The position numbers and the translations under genes were made by a program. From Alphaproteobacteria bacterium (GTDB lineage Bacteria > Pseudomonadota > Alphaproteobacteria > CAAHEQ01 > UBA3637): a stretch of DNA of 7,953 nt. The notes under the pieces were generated by a model. The model saw nothing but the letters and a program-made list of their open reading frames with translations, was not told where the DNA came from and searched no databases. Within the stretch, counting starts at the first letter, position 1, and each line of letters opens with the position of its first letter. Of this stretch, positions 1-6,557 are shown piece after piece. Location: the NCBI GenBank assembly GCA_017513365.1, contig JAFXFY010000134.1, forward strand, positions 1-7,953, in the 5' to 3' direction.

Positions 1-1
1 G

Positions 2-1255
2 GCCTTATTAGCTGCCATGGGGATTTTAGCGCCCACAGTTATTGAAGATTGGATTATGATGGGTGAATTGGGACTGGACGGGTCCATTCGTGCCGTATCC
101 GGTGTTTTGCCGGCAGCAATTGCCGCTCACAGTCATAATATGGGATTGGTCTGTCCGTTTGAGCAAGGACCAGAGGCTGCTTGGTCCGGCAACGAAAAAA
201 TCATTGCACCCACCTCCCTTATCGGATTAATTAACCATTTTAAAGGGACACAACTTTTACAGGCTCCTCAAACAAAACCTTTGCCGGAAACAACAGCTAC
301 TTTGGATTTTGCCGACATCAAGGGGCAAGAAACAGCCAAACGTGCGATGGAAATTGCCGCCGCCGGTGGACACAATATTTTGATGATTGGCCCTCCGGGG
401 TCGGGTAAATCTATGTTGGCCAGTCGCCTGCCGTCCATTATGCCCCCAATGACAATGAAGGAAATTTTAGATATCAGCAATATCCATTCGGTTGCAGGTT
501 TGTTAAAGGATGGCCAACTTGTATCCACCCGCCCATTCAGAGATCCGCATCATTCAGCCTCTACTCCAGCCTTAGTTGGAGGTGGTTTACGTGCTAGACC
601 GGGGGAAATTTCACTAGCCCATGGCGGCATTTTGTTTTTAGATGAATTGCCCGAATTTGCCAGAACGACTTTAGAGGCTTTGCGACAACCATTAGAAACA
701 GGAAAAGTATCTGTGGCTCGTGCCAATGTTCATATTACTTATCCGGCTAGGTTCCAATTGGTGGCAGCTATGAATCCTTGTCGGTGCGGATATTTGGGTG
801 TGCGAGGACATGAATGTTCACGAGCTCCCAGATGTGCCGAAGAATATCAAGCAAAAATATCAGGTCCGTTATTAGACCGTATTGATTTACATATAGATGT
901 GCCGGCAGTAGCCCCTTGGGAACTTGGACAAGGTGGTGGAGAAAGCTCAGCCGTTATTCGGGCCCGTGTACAACAAGCCATTAATTTTGCTGCCCCACGT
1001 TTTAAGGATTTACCCTTTCACAAAAATGCCGAAGCTGATGGAGCGGTTTTAGAACAGATCGTTCACATGGAACCAACGGCCAAAACACTGTTAATTAACG
1101 CCGCAGAAAAATTGATGTTATCCGCCCGTGGATATCACCGTATCATGCGAGTTGCCCGCACCATTGCCGATTTAGGCCAATCCGAAACCGTTCGTGAAAT
1201 TCATGTGGCTGAGGCATTATCTTTCAGAAAACCACTCAGACGCAAGGATACATGA
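2..1255 (+). CDS. comM: YifB/ComM-family Mg-chelatase-like AAA+ ATPase (5' end outside window)
   Basis: The reading frame is open from base 2, ahead of the first in-window Met (base 17), and starts with ALLAAMGILAP, which matches the end of the Lon-protease-like N-terminal domain of YifB/ComM. The gene therefore begins upstream; family members are about 500 residues, so roughly 90 are missing. Numbering from the Met at 17, the AAA+ core shows Walker A GPPGSGKS (125-132), Walker B ILFLDE (205-210), a sensor-1-like segment AAMNPCRCG (250-258) followed by a Cys-rich stretch (C255, C257, C267, C273), the SGPLLDRID motif (282-290) and the C-terminal YHRIMRVARTIADL segment (373-386). All key ATPase residues are present. 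In the family, ComM is a cytoplasmic hexameric helicase that promotes branch migration during integration of DNA taken up by natural transformation. Many non-competent bacteria also carry it, so competence cannot be inferred. Its stop overlaps the start of the next gene, so the two are probably co-transcribed. The promoter is not in the window. Confidence 0.95.
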   Translation, partial: ALLAAMGILAPTVIEDWIMMGELGLDGSIRAVSGVLPAAIAAHSHNMGLVCPFEQGPEAAWSGNEKIIAPTSLIGLINHFKGTQLLQAPQTKPLPETTATLDFADIKGQETAKRAMEIAAAGGHNILMIGPPGSGKSMLASRLPSIMPPMTMKEILDISNIHSVAGLLKDGQLVSTRPFRDPHHSASTPALVGGGLRARPGEISLAHGGILFLDELPEFARTTLEALRQPLETGKVSVARANVHITYPARFQLVAAMNPCRCGYLGVRGHECSRAPRCAEEYQAKISGPLLDRIDLHIDVPAVAPWELGQGGGESSAVIRARVQQAINFAAPRFKDLPFHKNAEADGAVLEQIVHMEPTAKTLLINAAEKLMLSARGYHRIMRVARTIADLGQSETVREIHVAEALSFRKPLRRKDT

Positions 1256-2349
1256 TGGAAACCGTCTTGGCACTTTTTTACGGCTTAGTCATTATTGGTT
1301 TTGTACTGTTTGTACTGGTTGTGGAAAAATATAAACGCAGTGCCGTTATTGAACAAGAACGCGCCCACCATTTAGATGATGTGTTATCATCGGCACCAGA
1401 GGGTTTTTACTATGAAATTAAATCCAAATCAAACACGCAAAGTTTGTGTTCCAGACGGTTGTGTTTAATGTTAAATATTGTAGACACGTCTTCCGATTTT
1501 ACCACACTTTTAACAACCTTATCCGACAACTCTGCCGAAGAATTGTCAGAGGCTTGGAACACATTATTAAAAACGCACGAATCATTTGAATTAACTGTAC
1601 ACAATTCTTTAAATTTAATGCATTTTACCGTTCGGGGACATGCGCTCAAAACACCGTATGCGGGACAAAATGCCTATATTTTATGGTTTGAAAACATATC
1701 TGAACAAACGGCGGAATTTTCCCAAAATGCACTCAGATACAATCAATTGCAAAATGACAAAAATGTATTGGAATATGCTTTAAATTCATTACCTTATCCA
1801 ATTCTTATTGAAAAAAGCACAAACGAAATTATCTTAGAAAATACCATGCAAAAAACGATGGATGATTCATCTGACTTACATTGGGAAACAACGGCTTTTA
1901 AAACCGATACAACGCACAGCTATAAAATCAAATTTGGCCAAGACAAAACAACTGAAGATAAATTGAATGCACTTCTGAGTGATGCCGAACGAGCCCATAA
2001 GTTAACTTTAAAAGAATTACCATGTGGTATTTGCATCTTTGATGCCAGCACAAGATTAGTGTTTCACAACCGAGCCTTTACAGAATTATGGAAATTAGAC
2101 CATGCTTGGCTGAAAAAAGAACCACTGTATGATGACTTTTTGAACAAAATGCAAGAAAAAGGGTATTTACCTCAAGTCAAAGATTTTGCACAATATAAAC
2201 GCATACAAAAAGATTCTTTTGCCCGTCTGACAAAACCGGCCGAGGATTTCTTTTATCTGGAAAATGGACGATTGGTTCGTCGTTTAATGATACCCCATGC
2301 CAAAGGCGGTATCTTGTTTATTGACGAAATCAAAACAATAGGTAAATAA
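1252..2349 (+). CDS. Membrane-anchored PAS-domain protein lacking a kinase domain
   Basis: The protein of 365 residues has one N-terminal membrane helix (about 5-24), then cytoplasmic PAS-like modules: one around 40-150 (contains LCSRRLCLML and ends WFENISEQTAEF), a degenerate one around 172-230, and a clearer one around 248-360 (LPCGICIFDASTRLVFHNRA, then LPQVKDFAQYKR and the closing GGILFIDEIK). From memory, this order and the CSRRL, FHNRAF and LP-x-DF-x-KR motifs resemble the sensory part of long alphaproteobacterial PAS-sensor histidine kinases. In those, the strand matching GGILFIDEIK leads into further PAS, HisKA and HATPase regions. Here the protein stops a few residues later, with no H-box or N/G-box motif. 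It may be a truncated kinase, or a stand-alone sensor acting through a partner. The gene overlaps the upstream ATPase gene. ATG 1252 gives an ATGA overlap, but AAGGA at 1244-1248 is spaced better for the second Met at 1255. The signal sensed is unknown. Confidence 0.8.
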   Translation: MMETVLALFYGLVIIGFVLFVLVVEKYKRSAVIEQERAHHLDDVLSSAPEGFYYEIKSKSNTQSLCSRRLCLMLNIVDTSSDFTTLLTTLSDNSAEELSEAWNTLLKTHESFELTVHNSLNLMHFTVRGHALKTPYAGQNAYILWFENISEQTAEFSQNALRYNQLQNDKNVLEYALNSLPYPILIEKSTNEIILENTMQKTMDDSSDLHWETTAFKTDTTHSYKIKFGQDKTTEDKLNALLSDAERAHKLTLKELPCGICIFDASTRLVFHNRAFTELWKLDHAWLKKEPLYDDFLNKMQEKGYLPQVKDFAQYKRIQKDSFARLTKPAEDFFYLENGRLVRRLMIPHAKGGILFIDEIKTIGK

Positions 2350-2356
2350 ACAACAT

Positions 2357-2389
2357 AAAAATATTCCCATCTGTACCAGATGGGAATAT
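2357..2389 (-). terminator. Strong intrinsic terminator between convergent genes
   Basis: A perfect 13-bp stem (2361-2373 with 2377-2389) closes on a 3-base loop. On the minus strand it is followed directly by TTTT (2360-2357) and a further T-rich stretch, and it lies about 15 bases past the stop of the unknown membrane protein gene. This is a standard intrinsic terminator for that gene. On the plus strand the hairpin starts 11 bases after the PAS gene stop, but the T run (2400-2405) comes ten bases after the stem. Termination in that direction is plausible but weaker. Confidence 0.85.
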
Positions 2390-2403
2390 GAAACACGCCT
2401 TTT

Positions 2404-3570
2404 TTATCTACTTCCTTGCGTATTCGGAGTAGGTGCTGGCGTTCTTGCACTAAGCCAGCTGGCATTTTGACCAATCCACCCTTGCGGATATTCTTTTAGT
2501 TGTTCTAAATTAGCACCTAATGCCCCAAGCATTTGCGAATGTGTTTTTCCTTGCAAAAGCTTGGCTGTTTGGGCTTGAGCATAAAAAGCAATAGGCGTTT
2601 GAGTATCATTAAACACGGCTGAAACGGCTCTACACGTTGCCTCATGCGGTGTAAACCCGCCTTGGATACCACGTGCCGTTTCTCGCAAGACTTTCTTTTG
2701 AGCTTCTATTGCCCACTCTTGGTTTTTAGCAACATATTGCGTCACCTCTCGTCCTAAATCTGGACGAACCATCATTGTCCCAAATGTTTCTAACATTGTT
2801 TGGGCTTCATCGGCCGAATAAGAGTCTAAATTCGCTTGTACCGTTTCCAAACAAAATGGAATGGCTTTTAAAATCCGAGGAACATCTCTGGTTTGAACAG
2901 CAACAGGTGTCGGAAAATTTGTTTGCAATCTGGATAACCCATAAGCCACTTGATGCCCCACATTGTTTTTCTTAAAAATATTGGTATTGGCATCTTGTGC
3001 AATCCCTTGGAATAATGCCTGTTCGGCACGAGCCAATGCATCTGCCTTACCCATACCACTTTCTAGCCCTATCAACACTTCACGCACCACGGCTCGCCGT
3101 AATTCTTCAGGGAAACGTTCATGAGCATCCAATCCCCCAATCACATGAGCATAAGCTTCCCGTTCTTCCAAGGTAGCCCCGATTGCTCCTTGTTTATAAA
3201 CCGGACAATGTAAAATCGGTTCGTTTTCTTGCGTTTTATTTGGCAGAAAATCCCTTTTTTCTTGAAAAGCTTTATACTCTTGACGTTCTTGATGTTCTTG
3301 ATATTCACCATATATATAACCAGCCGCCGCCAATACTACCATACCTATCAGCGTATTTCTAATGAGTTTACTTCGTTTTTCTTTTGCCGATTTTTCCGAT
3401 TGAGGTGTTTTTTCTTTGGCCGTTGTTTTGGGTTGAGGTATTTTTTCCTCAGCCGTCGTTTGAGTTTGTTCTTCAACCTTTGGTTCCGGCTGAGATGCCA
3501 TTTTTGATTGCTCTGTTTTTTTGGCGGGCTTTCCAAACGGATAACGAGGATCATAATTGGTACTGGGCAT
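2404..3570 (-). CDS. Unknown single-pass membrane protein with repetitive charged N-terminus and duplicated helical domain
   Basis: I do not recognise this 388-residue protein. Residues 1-68 are hydrophilic, rich in Lys, Glu, Pro and Thr, with three imperfect 11-residue units (38-70). A single membrane helix follows (about 69-88, LIRNTLIGMVVLAAAGYIYG). It is flanked by basic residues on the N-terminal side, so the N-terminus should be cytoplasmic and the larger C-terminal part periplasmic. After a charged stretch (QEHQERQEYK) comes a mostly alpha-helical domain (about 130-370) with three cysteines (C122, C240, C313) and an internal duplication: residues 161-187 and 294-320 align without gaps. 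The tail is Pro/Thr-rich. The start is supported by AAGGAG at 3577-3582, six bases before ATG, and by a promoter at 3605-3633. A strong terminator follows the stop, so it forms a single-gene unit. No catalytic motif is visible. A scaffold or envelope-associated role is possible but unproven. Confidence 0.85.
   Translation of the reverse strand: MPSTNYDPRYPFGKPAKKTEQSKMASQPEPKVEEQTQTTAEEKIPQPKTTAKEKTPQSEKSAKEKRSKLIRNTLIGMVVLAAAGYIYGEYQEHQERQEYKAFQEKRDFLPNKTQENEPILHCPVYKQGAIGATLEEREAYAHVIGGLDAHERFPEELRRAVVREVLIGLESGMGKADALARAEQALFQGIAQDANTNIFKKNNVGHQVAYGLSRLQTNFPTPVAVQTRDVPRILKAIPFCLETVQANLDSYSADEAQTMLETFGTMMVRPDLGREVTQYVAKNQEWAIEAQKKVLRETARGIQGGFTPHEATCRAVSAVFNDTQTPIAFYAQAQTAKLLQGKTHSQMLGALGANLEQLKEYPQGWIGQNASWLSARTPAPTPNTQGSR
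3361..3459 (-). repeat. Three tandem imperfect 33-bp (11-codon) units in the unknown membrane protein
   Basis: The encoded units are TTAEEKIPQPK (residues 38-48), TTAKEKTPQSE (49-59) and KSAKEKRSKLI (60-70). The first two are also clearly similar at DNA level: on the plus strand, TTGAGGT followed by a T run starts at 3400 and again at 3433, exactly 33 bases apart. The third unit is more diverged and runs into the membrane helix. This looks like a short tandem duplication within a flexible cytoplasmic segment. Confidence 0.7.
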
Positions 3571-3604
3571 AATATACTCCTTTTTATGGTTGTGTCATAC
3601 CTTT

Positions 3605-3633
3605 ATTGTACCACAAAAAATGGTTTTCGTCAA
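3605..3633 (-). promoter_or_regulatory. Near-consensus sigma-70 promoter for the unknown membrane protein gene
   Basis: Read on the minus strand, a -35 box TTGACG (3633-3628) and a -10 box TACAAT (3610-3605) are separated by exactly 17 bases (3627-3611). Each box is one base from consensus. The expected transcription start is near 3598, giving a leader of about 28 bases that contains the AAGGAG Shine-Dalgarno at 3577-3582. The -35 box includes the TGA stop codon of the upstream antiporter gene and part of its terminator hairpin. Confidence 0.7.
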
Positions 3634-3637
3634 AACC
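3615..3637 (-). terminator. Intrinsic terminator overlapping the antiporter stop codon
   Basis: On the minus strand GGTTTT (3637-3632), loop GACG (3631-3628) and AAAACC (3627-3622) form a 6-bp stem, followed after one A by six Ts (3620-3615). Flanking A and T bases could extend the stem past one mismatch. The antiporter's TGA stop (3632-3630) sits at the stem-loop junction. The stem is short and has only two G-C pairs, so read-through into the next gene is likely. Confidence 0.55.
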
Positions 3638-5405
3638 TTTTGTGAATTATCTTTTGAATCAATCGTTTATGCGTTTCAAAAGTGTGTTTTCTATCTGGAT
3701 CAATATCTAATCCCAATTCAGTTGGACAACATTCTTCCACCGACCGAACAACAATATCTATCCCATTTAAAGACAATCTGTCACCAACCTCAAAATCTTC
3801 TCCACCCCGACGCATTAAATCCAAAATATTTTCATGGCGGATCCGTTCGTCTATCTTAATACCATACATTTTTTCTAAGTCCCCAAAAGTGGTTTCTGAT
3901 GCTATCGGAAAATCCCCCAATACTTCAGCGGCATCTGGCGTTTCACCACCCCCGTATAATACATCTAACATTTTTTGACGGGTATCGTTATACGAAAAGA
4001 CATATACTTTATCATTCGGTTTTAATGAACGGATATTTGAAGCGGAATAAGACACACCATCTCGCATTAGCAAAACGGGTTTTGCCCATTTAGGTACCTC
4101 TTTTCCCAATACAGCCGGCGTGTGTTCAGTTAATTCATATACAACTAAAGAACTATCCGGCAATTCCGGCAAATCAATTTGCGTTTTTTCCGGCGGACGA
4201 CTCAGTCTTGGCACAACCAAATGACACCACTTTGCCAAAATAGGAATTAAAAATCCTTGAAAACCCAACGAAAACAAAACCATTACGAAGATAATGTTAA
4301 AAAAGTCCTCGGCATAACCTAATCCATATACAATCGGAGCTAATGCCAATAAAATTGAGGTAGCCCCTCTTAACCCCACTGCCGAAATGAATAATTTTTC
4401 CTTAAGCGAATAAATTTTAAACCAACTCAAAATGCCAAAAACCGCTAATGGTCTGGCAACAAACATTAATCCTAATCCTATCAGTAAAGCCGGCCACCAA
4501 ATATCCGTTAATGCATCATCCGATACAAACAACCCTAATGTAATAAATAAGGTAATTTGAGATAACCAAGTCAGCGTTTGTTGAAATTTAGAAATTTGTG
4601 TATAGGCATTTATTTTGCCGTTTCCCAGCAATAACCCCGCCAAATAAACCGCTAAAAAGCCACTACCCCCGATTAAATTTACCAATGCAAATCCACCCAG
4701 TACCATAGCCAATACCAAAATCGGGTATAATGCCGGTTCCAAAGATACCTTTTGAACAATTTTTTTCATACAGTATCCTAATCCAAAACCGCCCAATAAC
4801 CCAAAAATTAACTGGCTGAAAAAAGTGGGAATTAATATGGTGTAATCAGGAGTGGCTCCACCGTCAATTTGTACCAATAACGTAATAAAGGAAATCGTCA
4901 AAAAGATTGCCATGGGATCATTAGCACCAGATTCAACCTCTAACGTTGACTTAACTTTTTCACGAATGGTAATGCCTTGTGAACGCAACAAAAAGAAAAC
5001 AGCCGCCGAATCCGTTGAACTAATGACAGAAGCCAACAACAAAGCAGGTATCCAACCGATAAACAACACCTCTTTTGCAATGGGTGCCAAGATAGCTGCC
5101 GTTAAAATCACCCCGATTGTTGCCAATAAAAAGGATGGTAAAAAGATTTGTTTATACCCTTTTGTTTTGGTATGAAATCCACTGTCAAACAAAATCAACG
5201 CCAAGGCAACCGATCCGATAAAAAAGGCCATTTGCGGATGACGAATACCTTCCAGCAAAGACAATCCCGCGCCACCAGTTAACAAACCGATACACAAAAA
5301 CAATAAAATTAACGGGACACCAATACGGAAGCTGACCAAACTTGTCAGCACACTAATGCCCAATAAAACACTGAATAACAAAATCGGTAAGTTGATAAAA
5401 TCCAT
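3630..5405 (-). CDS. nhaP2: NhaP2-type K+(Na+)/H+ antiporter, CPA1 family
   Basis: This 591-residue inner-membrane protein has about a dozen hydrophobic helices over residues 5-395, then a soluble C-terminal part. It resembles E. coli NhaP2 (CvrA, about 578 residues) along its length. Diagnostic pieces are SFRIGVPLILLFLCIGLLTG near the N-terminus, STDSAAVFFLLR (130-141), the ion-binding ESGANDP motif (158-164, with N162-D163) and GLRGATSILLALAP (344-357) with a conserved-type Arg. The tail has a TrkA-C/RCK-C-like region (about 412-485) and a CorC/HlyC-type transporter-associated region (about 497-560, containing GDRLSLNGIDIVVRSV), both usual for NhaP2 and thought to sense ligands or nucleotides. 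The protein is expected to expel K+ or Na+ in exchange for protons, for ion and pH control. The start codon lies one base after the stop of the LOG-family gene, so translation is very likely coupled. The gene ends in a terminator that also carries the next gene's -35 box. Confidence 0.92.
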   Translation of the reverse strand: MDFINLPILLFSVLLGISVLTSLVSFRIGVPLILLFLCIGLLTGGAGLSLLEGIRHPQMAFFIGSVALALILFDSGFHTKTKGYKQIFLPSFLLATIGVILTAAILAPIAKEVLFIGWIPALLLASVISSTDSAAVFFLLRSQGITIREKVKSTLEVESGANDPMAIFLTISFITLLVQIDGGATPDYTILIPTFFSQLIFGLLGGFGLGYCMKKIVQKVSLEPALYPILVLAMVLGGFALVNLIGGSGFLAVYLAGLLLGNGKINAYTQISKFQQTLTWLSQITLFITLGLFVSDDALTDIWWPALLIGLGLMFVARPLAVFGILSWFKIYSLKEKLFISAVGLRGATSILLALAPIVYGLGYAEDFFNIIFVMVLFSLGFQGFLIPILAKWCHLVVPRLSRPPEKTQIDLPELPDSSLVVYELTEHTPAVLGKEVPKWAKPVLLMRDGVSYSASNIRSLKPNDKVYVFSYNDTRQKMLDVLYGGGETPDAAEVLGDFPIASETTFGDLEKMYGIKIDERIRHENILDLMRRGGEDFEVGDRLSLNGIDIVVRSVEECCPTELGLDIDPDRKHTFETHKRLIQKIIHKRF

Positions 5406-5415
5406 ACTACTCCTT
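5406..5415 (-). promoter_or_regulatory. Ribosome binding site of the antiporter embedded in the end of the LOG-family gene
   Basis: AAGGAG (5415-5410) is formed exactly by the last two sense codons, AAG GAG (Lys336, Glu337), of the upstream gene. It is followed by the TAG stop, one T, and the antiporter ATG. Spacing from GGAG to ATG is four bases. A ribosome terminating on the first gene sits on this site, so translational coupling is expected. Confidence 0.75.
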
Positions 5416-6420
5416 AATGTGGCGTTTTTTCAAATCACTTAATTTATCACTGACTAATGCCGTATCCCGTCCGGTTTTTGCCAATCGTTCATACATGCGT
5501 TCAATTTCCTTACTCAAATAAGCATTTTCAATTTCTTGCTGCAAGGCCTCTTTAGCTTTTTTAGACCGGCCCTTTAACACGGCATTTTTTTCATCCAAAA
5601 TATCCCTAATCGTTTTTTGCGGATTTTTATAATGCTGGTCAATAATATACGGTAATTCATAAATGATTTTTTCCATTACTTGAACACCTTGTTCTTTGCT
5701 CATATGCCGACTGAACGTGTATTGCAATACCCGAAAAGCTATACCAGCTTCCACATGATCATCTACCACAACAAAAGGCATTGGATCGGAAAAACCTTTA
5801 GCATGAATTTCCTTTAAATATTCCAACAAATGATGGAAAAAACCACCAACATTGTACAACACAAACGGTTTGTAATCTAAAAATCCGTCCTGCATGGCCA
5901 CACAATCATAAACCAGCTCGTCCAGTGTTCCGACACCCCCTGGGGCAAAAATGACTAAGTCAGCCGCCAACAATTGCTGTTTGCGTTCTTCTAACGTATT
6001 CGCAACCACAATTTTGGATACCTCATCCAATACTTCATCACTTTTATACAATGCCAAATACTCTTTTGTTGTAATACCGTAAATGGGGGATTTTTCCTGT
6101 TTTCCCAAATCGGACCATGATTTAATTAACCCTTTGGCAACCGCCCCCATAATCCCTTTGGACGACAACCCAAAATCAAGACGGTAATTCATATGTCCAA
6201 TCACTTCACCCAATTTAAAGGCTTGTTCTTCATAAATGGCATCATTTCCAGCCCGAGAACCACCGGCAACAAAAACACGCAATGACCCTTGCTCATTACG
6301 GGAAATAAAATCAGAAGCCAATTTACTGGGGGTGTGGGATACATTATCCGGGTTTTCCTCCATTGCCCGTTGCAATAACCCTGACCCACGTTCAATAGAA
6401 ATATCTTTATCTTTTTTCAT
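5407..6420 (-). CDS. LOG-family (TIGR00730-like) nucleotide 5'-monophosphate phosphoribohydrolase with C-terminal extension
   Basis: The protein of 337 residues has a Rossmann-like LOG/lysine-decarboxylase-like core at about 47-235. It shows VFVAGGSRAG (49-58), FGLSSKGIMGAVAKG (83-97), the LEERKQ segment (143-148) with the Arg/Lys of the LOG active site, and the signature PGGVGTLDE (160-168) ending in the likely catalytic Glu168. LOG enzymes cleave the N-glycosidic bond of purine or cytokinin riboside 5'-monophosphates to base and ribose 5-phosphate. In bacteria the physiological substrate is often uncertain. Typical small LOG proteins are about 190-220 residues. This one has a 45-residue hydrophilic N-terminus and a charged, helical C-terminal tail (about 265-337), possibly coiled coil. 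AGGA at 6427-6430, six bases before ATG, supports the start. It is the first gene of a two-gene unit with the antiporter and is divergent from the efflux operon. The cellular role is not evident from sequence. Confidence 0.88.
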   Translation of the reverse strand: MKKDKDISIERGSGLLQRAMEENPDNVSHTPSKLASDFISRNEQGSLRVFVAGGSRAGNDAIYEEQAFKLGEVIGHMNYRLDFGLSSKGIMGAVAKGLIKSWSDLGKQEKSPIYGITTKEYLALYKSDEVLDEVSKIVVANTLEERKQQLLAADLVIFAPGGVGTLDELVYDCVAMQDGFLDYKPFVLYNVGGFFHHLLEYLKEIHAKGFSDPMPFVVVDDHVEAGIAFRVLQYTFSRHMSKEQGVQVMEKIIYELPYIIDQHYKNPQKTIRDILDEKNAVLKGRSKKAKEALQQEIENAYLSKEIERMYERLAKTGRDTALVSDKLSDLKKRHIKE

Positions 6421-6557
6421 GTTATATCCTTTTGTTTTATTAAATTAATTTTATCACAAAAAAGGTTAAGTTTTTATGAATTTTATTATTTTTTGCTGGA
6501 ATCATGAAATTAATGGTGCTATAAAACAAAAAAACAATCAAAACAGGAGAGAAAAAC
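6421..6557. promoter_or_regulatory. Divergent AT-rich intergenic region between the LOG unit and the efflux operon
   Basis: These 137 bases must hold promoters for both divergent units. For the plus-strand efflux operon the best candidate is an extended -10, TGCTATAAA (6517-6525), with only a weak -35 at the right distance. AGGAGA at 6545-6550 is the adaptor gene's Shine-Dalgarno. For the minus strand, a -10-like TAAAAT (6453-6448) in AT-rich sequence is possible, without a convincing -35. I found no clear palindromic operator for a TetR- or MarR-type repressor, although short A/T-rich similarities occur. Confidence 0.45.

Noticed and set aside
1252..2349. Complete two-component sensor kinase
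   Set aside because: No H-box, N-box or G-box residues are visible, and no response regulator gene is nearby. Only sensory modules can be supported.
3229..3572. Several overlapping open frames on both strands opposite and beside the N-terminal coding region of the unknown membrane protein
   Set aside because: They are Phe/Arg- or Lys-rich translations of the low-complexity Lys/Glu/Pro codons in other frames. They lack convincing ribosome sites, and the 388-residue frame has its own promoter, Shine-Dalgarno and terminator.
4852..5175. Open frame of 107 codons on the plus strand inside the antiporter gene
   Set aside because: It is antisense to conserved membrane segments including the ESGANDP and STDSAAV motifs. 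There is no domain signature and no good ribosome site, so it is a shadow of the real gene.
6474..6515. Possible repeated operator (TATGAATTTTATTA and CATGAAATTAATGG) ahead of the efflux operon
   Set aside because: The similarity is mostly A/T background with several mismatches and no dyad symmetry, so it is not enough to call a binding site.
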